Assembly: GCF_002723915.1 (NCBI RefSeq)
Contig: NZ_BEWL01000008.1
Location: forward strand, 62,001-126,000
Origin: Gluconobacter albidus
Lineage (GTDB): Bacteria > Pseudomonadota > Alphaproteobacteria > Acetobacterales > Acetobacteraceae
Reading direction: 5' to 3'
Length of the DNA: 64,000 nucleotides
Numbering within the stretch: the stretch's first letter is position 1; every line of letters starts with the position of its first letter. The notes beneath the pieces were generated by a model that saw only the letters and a program-made list of their open reading frames with translations, made no database searches and had not been told where the DNA came from. Of the stretch, positions 1-7,772 are shown piece by piece. The position numbers and the translations under genes are program-made.

Positions 1-97
1 CGTCCTTCAGAACGGCCACAGCCCCGCCGGGACCAGGAAAACGGGCAGGGAGGGCGGAGACGGCCGCTTCAACACGGGAAAAAAGTGAATCGCTCAT
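1..97 (-). CDS. Serine hydrolase, beta-lactamase/D-aminopeptidase family (N-terminal fragment, cut by window edge)
   Basis: Only the first 32 or so codons are inside the window. The start reads MSDSLFSRVEAAV and continues FPGPGGAVAVLKDG. A PGGAVAV-KDG pattern is typical of the opening strands of beta-lactamase-related (serine-type) hydrolases, including D-aminopeptidases and esterase-like penicillin-recognising proteins. The catalytic SxxK motif would lie beyond the edge and cannot be seen. No signal peptide is visible, so a cytoplasmic enzyme is more likely than a secreted beta-lactamase. It is divergent from recX with a short shared spacer. Confidence 0.5.
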   Translation of the reverse strand, partial: MSDSLFSRVEAAVSALPARFPGPGGAVAVLKD

Positions 98-162
98 GGA
101 GGGAATGATGGCTCCAGACCGACTTGCCGTAAATGCCTTTCACCCGGCATAATTGTTCCACC

Positions 163-777
163 ATGGAGGACAATTCCGCCCCACCCCCCGTTCCTGATGC
201 CGCATCCCTGCGTGAGGCCGCCTTGGCGCATCTCGCCCGCTTCGCCACGACCGAACAGGGTCTGCGTCAGGTACTGGACCGTCGTCTGCGCCGCTGGGGC
301 GTGCGTGCGTCGCACGCCGGTCTGCCCAACGAAGACATCGAATCCGCCATCGCCGCCCTGCGCCCCGCCATTGACGGGATCGTCGCGTCTATGACCGATC
401 TGGGCGCCGTGGACGACGCCGGTTATGCCCGTAACCGCGCCCTCAGCCTGACCCGGACCGGTCGCTCCCGCCGCGCCGTGGAGGCCCATCTCGCCAACAA
501 GGGCGTCGATCAGGATACGACCCGTGAAGCCCTCAACGAGTCGCTGGGTGAGCGTTCGGATAGCGGTGCGCAGGAGGCGGAACTTGCTGCTGCCCTCGTT
601 CTGGCCCGCAAACGCCGCCTCGGCCCGTTCCAGAGACCCGACCGGGAGGAAGAAGATCCTCTCAAGACTATGGGTGTTTTCGCCCGTAACGGTTTTTCCC
701 GTGATGTCGCGCAGAGCGTGCTCGACATGGACCCCGATGAGGCGGAAGACCGCATCATCGCCTTTCGAAGTCTGTGA
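163..777 (+). CDS. recX: Regulatory protein RecX
   Basis: About 204 residues matching the RecX family: an all-helical protein rich in Arg and Ala with an LAxxALAHLARF-type N-terminal helix, a DDAGYARNRA segment, and a C-terminal NGFSRDVAQSVL repeat. RecX binds RecA filaments and limits recombinase and coprotease activity in the cytoplasm. No good ribosome binding site precedes either candidate ATG. I chose the one at 163 because it leaves more room for a promoter; an in-frame ATG at 133 would add ten residues. The 3' end overlaps the next gene by four bases (GTGA), suggesting translational coupling. recA is not in the window. Confidence 0.85.
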   Translation: MEDNSAPPPVPDAASLREAALAHLARFATTEQGLRQVLDRRLRRWGVRASHAGLPNEDIESAIAALRPAIDGIVASMTDLGAVDDAGYARNRALSLTRTGRSRRAVEAHLANKGVDQDTTREALNESLGERSDSGAQEAELAAALVLARKRRLGPFQRPDREEEDPLKTMGVFARNGFSRDVAQSVLDMDPDEAEDRIIAFRSL

Positions 778-1265
778 CAGTGATGGCCCGCATTCTCCGC
801 TGCCTGCCGCTCGGCCTGCTTGCGCTCCTCGCGGCCTGTGGCAACCACTACGAATACAGCCGTGCCAGCTTCAACGGCCCGCTGCAATGCGCGCCCTATG
901 CCCGCGAACGCACCGGGCTGAAACTGAGCGGCAGTGCGGCCTCATGGTGGGGACAGTCCAGCGGACGCTATGCCCATACCCATATGCCTCGTCCCGGAGA
1001 AGTGCTGGTTTTCCGCGCCACATCCCGTGTTCCCAGCGGCCATGTGTCCATCGTACGCCGACAGGTTTCAGACCGCACGATCCTCGTCGATCATGCCAAC
1101 TGGGAGCCCGGCCGCATCGACCACGCCGTACCCGTGACGGATGTGTCCGCCCGCAATGACTGGACGCTGGTGCGGGTCTGGTGGGCGCCTGTTCATGGTC
1201 TGGGAAAGCGCGCTTATCCGACCTATGGCTTCATTTCATCGCATGACAGTGACGACGCTTCCTGA
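774..1265 (+). CDS. CHAP-domain lipoprotein (putative cysteine peptidase/amidase)
   Basis: A 163-residue protein starting at GTG that overlaps the recX stop; ATG at 783 is an alternative start. It has a lipoprotein signal with lipobox LAAC (acylated Cys at about residue 22). The rest fits a CHAP domain: nucleophile Cys about 39 in CAPYAR, His about 90 in SGHVSIV, and a DHANW motif. CHAP enzymes cut peptidoglycan stem peptides or related amides, so this is probably a periplasmic, membrane-anchored cell-wall enzyme. The substrate cannot be deduced. Linkage to recX appears positional rather than functional. Confidence 0.7.
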   Translation: MTVMARILRCLPLGLLALLAACGNHYEYSRASFNGPLQCAPYARERTGLKLSGSAASWWGQSSGRYAHTHMPRPGEVLVFRATSRVPSGHVSIVRRQVSDRTILVDHANWEPGRIDHAVPVTDVSARNDWTLVRVWWAPVHGLGKRAYPTYGFISSHDSDDAS

Positions 1266-1347
1266 GAGGAATGCTTGCACAATCGTTCAAGCCTTGCCAC
1301 ATGATGAGGCCTCGGGTGGATGCCCTCGCTTTTCGGAGTAACACACT

Positions 1348-1602
1348 ATGGGTAGCATGAGCCCCGTTCACTGGCTGATCCTGGCGGTCGTCCTGCTCGT
1401 CGTGTTTGGCGGCGGCGGCAAGATCAGCGGCCTGATGGGAGACTTTGCGAAGGGCATCAAGTCCTTCAAGAAGAACATGGCCGACGATGAATCCATGACC
1501 GCGACGGACGCTCCGCAGGCTCCGGGTCATATTTCGCCGCCCCACCAGAACCCCGGCTATAGCCAGACGACCAACAGCGAAACGCACCGCAATCAGGTCT
1601 GA
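1348..1602 (+). CDS. tatA: Sec-independent translocase subunit TatA
   Basis: An 84-residue protein with the TatA plan: a short periplasmic N-terminus, one transmembrane helix (about residues 6-20), the conserved [20 protein letters not shown] hinge and amphipathic helix, and a disordered acidic tail. The order of conserved Gly and Phe, and the short length, favour TatA over TatB. TatA multimerises to form the pore for folded proteins carrying twin-arginine signals. A GGAG ribosome binding site lies about nine bases upstream. tatB and tatC are not in the window. The stop overlaps the mtnB start (TGATG). Confidence 0.88.
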   Translation: MGSMSPVHWLILAVVLLVVFGGGGKISGLMGDFAKGIKSFKKNMADDESMTATDAPQAPGHISPPHQNPGYSQTTNSETHRNQV

Positions 1603-2228
1603 TGCAGAACCTCAAGGTTGATGAAAGCTGGGGCAATGCCAGCCGCCAGATCGTGCAGGCCGGCCAGCGGATGGACCAGCGCGGCTGGGTTCCGGCAACG
1701 GCGGGCAACCTGTCATGTCGCCTGCCGGATGGCCGGATCGCCATTACCCGCTCCGGCGGCCACAAAGGCTTTCTGACGGACAGCGACGTCATCGAGATCA
1801 CGCCGGACGGCGTGCCGGTCGATCCCGCCAATCGCGCGAGTGCGGAAACGCTGCTGCACACGCAGCTTTACGCCCATGACCCCGCGATCGGCGCCGTTCT
1901 GCATGGCCATTCCGTCGCCGCGACCATCCTCTCCATGGATGAACCGTCCGACGCGATCACGCTGGCGGGCTATGAAGTCCTCAAGGTCTTCGAAGGCCAG
2001 ACGACTCATGACACGAGCCTGGAACTGCCCCTGTTTCACAACGATCAGGACATCGCCCGGCTGGCCACGGTTGTTGCGCCAAAGCTCGTGGACATGCGCC
2101 TCGGCTATCTGATTCGCGGCCACGGCGTCTATGTCTGGGGCAAGGACATGTTCACGGCCCTGGCCCGCCTCGAAGGGCTTGAGTTCCTGCTGGCCTGCGA
2201 ACTCGCCCGTCTGCAGAAGAAGGCCTGA
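1602..2228 (+). CDS. mtnB: Methylthioribulose-1-phosphate dehydratase
   Basis: A 208-residue class II aldolase/adducin-fold protein. Visible motifs are GWVPATAGNLSCRL near the N-terminus, the Zn ligand segment LHGHSVAAT, and the IRGHGVYVWG stretch that supplies a further His. MtnB dehydrates 5-methylthioribulose-1-phosphate in the methionine salvage pathway. The next two genes, mtnD and mtnC, encode later steps of the same route, which makes MtnB the best reading over L-fuculose-phosphate aldolase paralogues. It starts inside the tatA stop codon and ends two bases before mtnD. Confidence 0.88.
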   Translation: MQNLKVDESWGNASRQIVQAGQRMDQRGWVPATAGNLSCRLPDGRIAITRSGGHKGFLTDSDVIEITPDGVPVDPANRASAETLLHTQLYAHDPAIGAVLHGHSVAATILSMDEPSDAITLAGYEVLKVFEGQTTHDTSLELPLFHNDQDIARLATVVAPKLVDMRLGYLIRGHGVYVWGKDMFTALARLEGLEFLLACELARLQKKA

Positions 2229-2230
2229 CC

Positions 2231-2776
2231 ATGAGCCGCCTGACCGTTTATCGCGATGATGCTCCCGACACGATCCTGCTGGACGTCACCACGCCGGGCG
2301 AGATTGCGGAGACCCTGCGTCCCCACAATATCCGCTTCGATCGCTGGTCGGCTCCCGTCACACCGGCGCCGGATGCCCCGGCGGAAGAGGTTCTGGAGGC
2401 CTACCGCCCCTATCTGGACACGCTGATGGGCGAGACGGGCGCAGGCAGCGCGGACGTGGTGCGGATCAACGCGTCCACGCCGAACCTCCCGGAACTCCGA
2501 AAAAAATTTCTGTCCGAACACACCCACAGCGAAGACGAAGTCCGCTTCTTCGTGCACGGGCAGGGCGCGTTCGTCCTGCATATCCGCGGGCGCGTCTATT
2601 CCGTTTTATGCACCCAAGGGGACCTGATCTCCGTTCCTGCAGGCATCCCGCACTGGTTCGACGCCGGGCCGAAGCCGGACGTGGTGGCCCTGCGCGTCTT
2701 CACCGACACGACCGGCTGGATCGCGCAATATACCGGCGATGACATCGCCAACCGCTTCCCCGCTGAAGTTCCCTGA
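2231..2776 (+). CDS. mtnD: Acireductone dioxygenase
   Basis: A 181-residue cupin. The metal-binding set of the ARD family is present: His97 and His99 in EHTHSEDE, Glu103, and His141 in GIPHWF. The enzyme oxidises 1,2-dihydroxy-3-keto-5-methylthiopentene to the 2-oxo acid precursor of methionine plus formate (Fe form), or off-pathway with CO release (Ni form). Length matches the family. It follows mtnB by two bases and precedes mtnC by nine, so the three are surely one transcript. Confidence 0.93.
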   Translation: MSRLTVYRDDAPDTILLDVTTPGEIAETLRPHNIRFDRWSAPVTPAPDAPAEEVLEAYRPYLDTLMGETGAGSADVVRINASTPNLPELRKKFLSEHTHSEDEVRFFVHGQGAFVLHIRGRVYSVLCTQGDLISVPAGIPHWFDAGPKPDVVALRVFTDTTGWIAQYTGDDIANRFPAEVP

Positions 2777-2785
2777 AAGTCCCCC

Positions 2786-3469
2786 ATGATCCGTCTCGTC
2801 CTGCTTGATATCGAGGGCACAACCCTGCCGATCTCTTTCGTGCGGGACGTCATGTTCCCCTATGCCGCGAAAGCCCTTCCGGCCCTGATGCAGGACCACA
2901 CGAACCCGACGGTCGTGGCGGCGCGGGCGGATATCGTCATGGATCATCCGGGACAGGACCCGCTGAAAGTCTGTCAGGACTGGATGAAGGCGGACGTGAA
3001 GGCAGCCCCCCTCAAGACGCTTCAGGGCCTGACCTGGCGTCAGGGTTTCGAGGACGGCACCCTTCAGGCCGACCTGTATCCGGATGTGCCACCCGCCCTG
3101 AAGGCCTGGTCGAAAGGCGGCCTGCGTCTGGCCGTCTACTCATCCGGCTCCATCCCGTCGCAGAAACTGCTCTACGGCCATACGGCACAAGGCGATCTGA
3201 CGCCCCTGTTCGAAGACTTCTTCGATCTTTCGACCGGCGGGAAAAAAGACGCGGCCTCCTATGAAAAGATCACCGCCGCCGTCGGCCTTCCCGCAGACGA
3301 AATCCTGTTCTTGTCCGATATCGGCGCAGAGCTGGATGCCGCCCAGAGCGCAGGGATGAGCGTCTGTCAGCTCGTCCGCGAGCGGGACGGCACCATTCCG
3401 CATCCGGGTGTCGCGCAGGCTCCCGACCTGAACGCCGTTTCCAGCCAGTTTGGCCTGCCCGTCGCATGA
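2786..3469 (+). CDS. mtnC: Enolase-phosphatase E1 (2,3-diketo-5-methylthiopentyl-1-phosphate)
   Basis: A 227-residue HAD-superfamily enzyme. Motif I is DIEGTT (Asp8, Glu10), the variant specific to MtnC; motif II is the YSSGS segment; the C-terminal LSDIGAELDAAQSAGM carries the motif III/IV acidic residues. It enolises and dephosphorylates diketo-methylthiopentyl-phosphate, giving the acireductone used by MtnD. The last codon overlaps the ribF start (ATGA). mtnA and mtnK or mtnP, needed to complete salvage from methylthioadenosine, are not in this window. Confidence 0.92.
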   Translation: MIRLVLLDIEGTTLPISFVRDVMFPYAAKALPALMQDHTNPTVVAARADIVMDHPGQDPLKVCQDWMKADVKAAPLKTLQGLTWRQGFEDGTLQADLYPDVPPALKAWSKGGLRLAVYSSGSIPSQKLLYGHTAQGDLTPLFEDFFDLSTGGKKDAASYEKITAAVGLPADEILFLSDIGAELDAAQSAGMSVCQLVRERDGTIPHPGVAQAPDLNAVSSQFGLPVA

Positions 3470-4389
3470 TCCTGCACACGGACTGGCGCAACATCCCTGC
3501 CTCCGCCCGCAATACGGTGGCAGCGCTTGGCAATTTCGACGGCGTACATCGCGGCCATGTGCATCTCCTCGAAACATTGCGGATGGCGCGGCCCGATCAT
3601 CCGCTCTCGGTTGTCACGTTCGACCCACACCCCCGAACACTGTTCCGCCCGCAGGACCCGCCGTTCCGCCTGATGCTGCCGGATGTCCGCGCCGCAGCCC
3701 TCGGCAGCCAGGGCGTTGAACACGTCTTCCAGATCCCGTTCGATGCGGAATTCTCCCGTCTGAGCGCCGACCGGTTCGTGAACGATGTTCTCGTGAAGGG
3801 TCTCGGTGTGGCGCATGTGGCCTGTGGTGCGGATTTCGCATTCGGCCACCGTCGTCACGGCAATATCGACCGTCTTGAGGCTCTTCTCGTGCCTCATGGA
3901 ATCGGTCTGACCATCGTGCCCCAGCTTGTCGATGACGGGGGCCCGATTTCCTCCAGCCGCATCCGTCGCCTGTTGCAGGAAGGCTATCCTGAGCGCGCAG
4001 CCGAGGAACTGGGCCGTCTCTGGAGCATCACCGGTCCTGTCATGCACGGAGACCAGCGCGGGCGTCTTCTCGGCTTCCCTACGGCCAATATTCCCCTGAC
4101 GCAGCATCTCGAACCCGCGCGCGGCGTCTATGCCGCCCGCGTTACACTGCCCGATGGTCGGGTGATCCCTGGTGTCGCCAATATCGGCCGTCGTCCCACG
4201 ATCAATGACGGCCGGGAAAGCCGCCTTGAAGTCCATCTCTTCGACTTCAACCAAGACCTGTACGGCCAGACCCTCAGCGTTGCGCTGATCGCGCTGCTGC
4301 GTGAGGAAAAGAAATTCTCCGGTCTGGACGAACTCAAGGCCCAGATTGCTGCCGATGCCGCCCAGGCCCGCTCCATTCTGGCTGACTGA
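3466..4389 (+). CDS. ribF: Bifunctional riboflavin kinase / FAD synthetase
   Basis: A 307-residue two-domain enzyme. The N-terminal adenylyltransferase half carries ALGNFDGVHRGH and the SSSRIRRLL segment. The C-terminal riboflavin kinase half starts near residue 185 with GRLLGFPTANI and ends with EVHLFDF and REEKKFSGLDEL. It converts riboflavin to FMN and then FAD. ribF often precedes ileS and lspA in Proteobacteria; here the two blocks are separated by about 4.5 kb. It is the last gene of the plus-strand run, followed by a clear terminator. Confidence 0.95.
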   Translation: MILHTDWRNIPASARNTVAALGNFDGVHRGHVHLLETLRMARPDHPLSVVTFDPHPRTLFRPQDPPFRLMLPDVRAAALGSQGVEHVFQIPFDAEFSRLSADRFVNDVLVKGLGVAHVACGADFAFGHRRHGNIDRLEALLVPHGIGLTIVPQLVDDGGPISSSRIRRLLQEGYPERAAEELGRLWSITGPVMHGDQRGRLLGFPTANIPLTQHLEPARGVYAARVTLPDGRVIPGVANIGRRPTINDGRESRLEVHLFDFNQDLYGQTLSVALIALLREEKKFSGLDELKAQIAADAAQARSILAD

Positions 4390-4425
4390 ACTTTTCCCAG
4401 TCTTCTGAATCCCGCCGGACCGTCA

Positions 4426-4456
4426 CCCTTCCCCGTTTTCGGGGGAGGGTTTTTTT
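4426..4456 (+). terminator. Rho-independent terminator after ribF
   Basis: A ten-pair G/C-rich hairpin with one G-U pair (CCCTTCCCCG against CGGGGGAGGG, short T loop) is followed by seven T residues. It lies 37 bases after the ribF stop and should end the recX-to-ribF transcription run. Confidence 0.88.
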
Positions 4457-4500
4457 GTGCAGTATGACATTGTGTGTCGTTTCTGCCACGTTTTTGAAGA

Positions 4501-4512
4501 GAGAATGAGAAT
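4501..4512 (+). promoter_or_regulatory. Secondary Fur-like hexamer pair
   Basis: Two tandem GAGAAT hexamers lie 25 bp upstream of the perfect Fur palindrome. Fur often binds overlapping GATAAT-like hexamers, so this could be an auxiliary contact site. It is only two hexamers long, so the call is tentative. Confidence 0.4.
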
Positions 4513-4536
4513 CCTTCGCATTTTTACGGAATCGGT

Positions 4537-4555
4537 ATTGAGAATAATTCTCAAT
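4537..4555 (+). promoter_or_regulatory. Fur box controlling the TonB-dependent receptor
   Basis: ATTGAGAATAATTCTCAAT is a perfect 9-1-9 inverted repeat. Its core TGAGAATAATTCTCA differs from the 7-1-7 Fur consensus TGATAATNATTATCA by two symmetric changes. It also fits the TGA-N9-TCA pattern described for the alphaproteobacterial iron regulator RirA. It lies about 48 bp before the receptor start, where bound repressor would block transcription in iron-replete cells. Confidence 0.8.
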
Positions 4556-4602
4556 AAATCTTTAAGGGCAGTATCAGTTTTCGTTTGCAGGATCATGATC
4601 CG

Positions 4603-6999
4603 ATGTCGTCCAGAACACCTCGCCCGCCTCTGGGCTCGCTCTCTCTGGCTGCCGGCCTGACGCTCGTCTGTACCGCAGCCCATGCCCAGCAGACTGATGT
4701 CCGGCACCATCACAAGGCCCGTCGTCAGGCCCCCCAAAAAAATAACGCCCTGCACCCGCAGGAAACGCGGCCTGTGGCCCCGAAGAGTGTGACGCCTGTT
4801 CCGAAAACGGCGGATAACAGCATCAGCGCCGCCCCTGAGGAAGAGGAGCACCTCCAGGTCGTCGGCTCCCCCATGAACATCCTGCACGAGACCATGGGTC
4901 TGAGCCGGATGCCGGAAGATGCGCTGCATACCCCGCAGACGATCAACATCGTCCCCCAGCTTCTGATGCAGCAGCAGAACGTCAAATCCCTCGACGAAGC
5001 CCTGCGCAACGTGCCGGGCATTACAGCGTCCGTCGGCGAGGGTGAGGGCGGCATGGCGGGCGACCAGTTCCTCATCCGCGGTTTTCAGGCCCAGAACGAC
5101 ATTTACGAGAACGGCCTGCGCGATTTCGGCGTCTATACCCGCGATAGCTTCGATTATGACCATGTCTCGGTCATCAAGGGACCGTCTTCCGAAGTCTTCG
5201 GCAATGGCACGACGGGCGGCGCCATCAACATCACCACCAAGGTCGCCCATCTCGGCGACAGCTATGGCGGCAGCTTCTCGGGAGGCTCCGCTGATTATTA
5301 TCGCGGCACGCTCGATTTCAACAAACAGATCGGGGATTCCACGGCCATCCGCATCACCGGCATGGGTAACGAGAACAACACGGTCGGCCGCGATAACGTC
5401 TATTCGCATCGCTGGGGTATCGCGCCGTCGATCGCATTCGGTCTGGGCAAGCGCACGACGTTTACGCTAGAATATTTCCACCAGACCGACAACCGCGTGC
5501 CGGATTATGGTGTGCCGGTCGTGACCAAGCCGGGCACGACCATTGCAAAGCCCCTGACGGAATACGGCCTGAACCGCAACAACTGGTACGGCACGAGCTA
5601 CGATCAGGATGCTTCGAACGTGGACATGCTGACAGGCCGCCTGAAATTCGACCTGAACAGGCATATCACTCTGTATGACGACCTGCGCGGCGGCATGTAC
5701 AGCAGGTACTTTTCCTCCTCACAGCCCGGCTGCGATACGACCTGCGTGGCCAATTATTTCAACAACCCCGAGGCGGCGACCGTCAACCGGCGCGGTCATC
5801 TGGGCGGCCCCGAGCCCTATCAGCAGGATGACTGGTCCGTACAGAACGTCTTCTCGGGCGTTGCGAAATTCTCCACGGGCAGCATCCGGCACCAGATCAT
5901 CGCCGGCGTCGATGTCGCGCATATCTATGACCGGCGCACCAATTACGCCTATAATTTTAATGGCCAGAATGGCACGCGAACCGATACCACAAGCCTGCTC
6001 CATCCCTCGGCCACACAGCCCGGACTGCTGCTCGGTACACTGGGCCAGTATAGCGGTACCCTCGTCAGCATCCCCGGCGTTGGCCGTGCGCTCTACAAAA
6101 CGGGTGATGCCACCGATGTGGGCGCGTTCTTCTCTGAACAGATCTGGCTTCTGCCGGAATTCTCGATCCGTGGCGGTTTTCGCTGGGACCACTGGGACAG
6201 TCACTATTCGGCCAATGGCGGCACGATCGGCGCAGGCGTGGCCTACGGGCAACAGCAGGACACATTCAATCCGACCGTCAGCCTGATGTACACGCCGACC
6301 AGCGATCTCATGGTCTATTTCAACTGGGCGCAGTCCACCACGCCGCTGGGCCTGTATGTGACGAACAGCTCCGAACCCCTGAAATCCTCCACGCAGGGCT
6401 TCAGCCCCGAGCGCAGCAGCCTGTACGAACTGGGAGCGAAGTATAACGCCTTCCACGGTCGCATGGGCTTTACGGCCTCCGTTTTCCGTCTGGAAAAGGG
6501 TAACGCCCTCATGACCGATCCTTCAACAGGCGATGTGTCGTCTTCCAGCGATCGCCAGCGCAATCAGGGCGTCGAACTCAGTGTGTCGGGTGAGATCCTG
6601 AAGAACTGGACCATGATCGGCACTTACGCCTATTACGACGCCACGACCGTCTCGTCCCTGACGGCCGCCGATGTCGGCAAGCGCATCCAGTATGCTCCGA
6701 AGAACTCGGCTACGATCTGGTCTACCTATACGATCGCGCCGAACCGCCCGTGGAACGTCACGTTCGGCGGAGGCCTGACCTGGCGTGACGGCGTTTATCT
6801 GAATGCCACCAATACAGGGTATGTGCCCGCGACCGTGGAGTGGGATGCCGTGATTTCCCATAATTTCGGCAAGCACTGGCGCGTGGCCATGAACGGCTAC
6901 AACCTCGACAACCGCCTGAATTACAGCAATCTGTTCAGCGATCGCGCTACTCCGGCTGTCGGACGGTCCTTCCTCTTCAACCTTTCGGCGAATTACTGA
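4603..6999 (+). CDS. TonB-dependent siderophore receptor
   Basis: About 798 residues. A signal peptide ends near AHAQQ; a Pro/Lys/Glu-rich linker follows, then a TonB-box-like LQVVG at about residues 83-88, then the plug (QTINIVP, NVPGITASVGEGEGG, FLIRGF, VSVIKGPSSEVFGNG, GGAINITTK) and a 22-strand-type barrel ending in an aromatic residue (SANY). Plug wording resembles catecholate or ferrichrome siderophore receptors such as Fiu. I placed the start at ATG 4603; an upstream in-frame TTG at 4585 is less likely. The perfect Fur box upstream makes iron repression likely. The ligand is unknown. The stop overlaps that of the convergent Sel1 gene. Confidence 0.9.
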   Translation: MSSRTPRPPLGSLSLAAGLTLVCTAAHAQQTDVRHHHKARRQAPQKNNALHPQETRPVAPKSVTPVPKTADNSISAAPEEEEHLQVVGSPMNILHETMGLSRMPEDALHTPQTINIVPQLLMQQQNVKSLDEALRNVPGITASVGEGEGGMAGDQFLIRGFQAQNDIYENGLRDFGVYTRDSFDYDHVSVIKGPSSEVFGNGTTGGAINITTKVAHLGDSYGGSFSGGSADYYRGTLDFNKQIGDSTAIRITGMGNENNTVGRDNVYSHRWGIAPSIAFGLGKRTTFTLEYFHQTDNRVPDYGVPVVTKPGTTIAKPLTEYGLNRNNWYGTSYDQDASNVDMLTGRLKFDLNRHITLYDDLRGGMYSRYFSSSQPGCDTTCVANYFNNPEAATVNRRGHLGGPEPYQQDDWSVQNVFSGVAKFSTGSIRHQIIAGVDVAHIYDRRTNYAYNFNGQNGTRTDTTSLLHPSATQPGLLLGTLGQYSGTLVSIPGVGRALYKTGDATDVGAFFSEQIWLLPEFSIRGGFRWDHWDSHYSANGGTIGAGVAYGQQQDTFNPTVSLMYTPTSDLMVYFNWAQSTTPLGLYVTNSSEPLKSSTQGFSPERSSLYELGAKYNAFHGRMGFTASVFRLEKGNALMTDPSTGDVSSSSDRQRNQGVELSVSGEILKNWTMIGTYAYYDATTVSSLTAADVGKRIQYAPKNSATIWSTYTIAPNRPWNVTFGGGLTWRDGVYLNATNTGYVPATVEWDAVISHNFGKHWRVAMNGYNLDNRLNYSNLFSDRATPAVGRSFLFNLSANY

Positions 7000-7772
7000 G
7001 CCGAAACAGCTTCGCCTGAAGGAGAAATTCCCATCTCTTTCAGGCGCGCGCGGACCCGCTCCAGCAGGTCCGCATCGCCTTTCGGCCCCAGCGCTGTAAG
7101 CTTCTGGTCCATCGCCAGCAGGATGTCGGACGTCGCATCCACAACCGCCTGACGCCACCAGCCCAGTGCCTCTTCAGTTTTTCCGGCATCCACGAGCGCC
7201 GTCGCATAATTGTGCTGCCCCCGGTAATCGCCGCCCTCGGCCGATTTCCGGTACCAGTCCAGCGCTGCCGCCCGGTCCTGCGACACGACCCAGCCTTCTT
7301 CCAGAAAGCGCGCATAGAGGTTCATGGATTTCGCATGACCGTGACCAGCGGCCGCGCGGAACAGATCCAGCGCCCGCGGCAGATCCGCGTCCATGCCAAT
7401 CCCGCGCATGGTCAGGATGCCCAGATTGTACCGGCCCCATTCGTCGCCCGCAGCGGCAGCGGCGGCATAACATTGCGCCGCCTGTTGCAGATCCTTCTCG
7501 CAGCCCCAGCCGAACTGGAAACACCGGCCGCGCATGTTGTGCCCCGGCCCGAACCCGGCACTGGCCGCGATCGTGAACCAGTCCAGCGCGCCCGCCGGAT
7601 CGCGCGGAACATGCACACTGTCCAGCAGCACCTGCCCCCACTGCACGATCTGAAGGTGCTGCCCCTTCAGCGCCCCCTGCCGGATCTCTTCGATCTGCGG
7701 CGGCAGGACAGGGGCCTCGGGACGACGGGGGCGGGCTTTGCGGCCCAGAAATTTCCGAACGATCCGCTTCAT
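6993..7772 (-). CDS. Sel1/TPR-repeat protein
   Basis: A 259-residue protein with about four Sel1-like repeats between residues 55 and 205 (A-x-x-W-F-x-x-A-A-x-x-G and A-A-x-x-YN-LG patterns). The N-terminus is strongly basic (KRIVRKFLGRKARPRR) with no clear signal peptide. Sel1 repeats mediate protein-protein contacts; no enzymatic motif is present. It starts within the stop of the upstream TraB/GumN gene (TGATG), so the two are co-translated. Its stop codon overlaps the end of the convergent TonB receptor. Its partner protein is unknown. Confidence 0.7.
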   Translation of the reverse strand: MKRIVRKFLGRKARPRRPEAPVLPPQIEEIRQGALKGQHLQIVQWGQVLLDSVHVPRDPAGALDWFTIAASAGFGPGHNMRGRCFQFGWGCEKDLQQAAQCYAAAAAAGDEWGRYNLGILTMRGIGMDADLPRALDLFRAAAGHGHAKSMNLYARFLEEGWVVSQDRAAALDWYRKSAEGGDYRGQHNYATALVDAGKTEEALGWWRQAVVDATSDILLAMDQKLTALGPKGDADLLERVRARLKEMGISPSGEAVSAQ

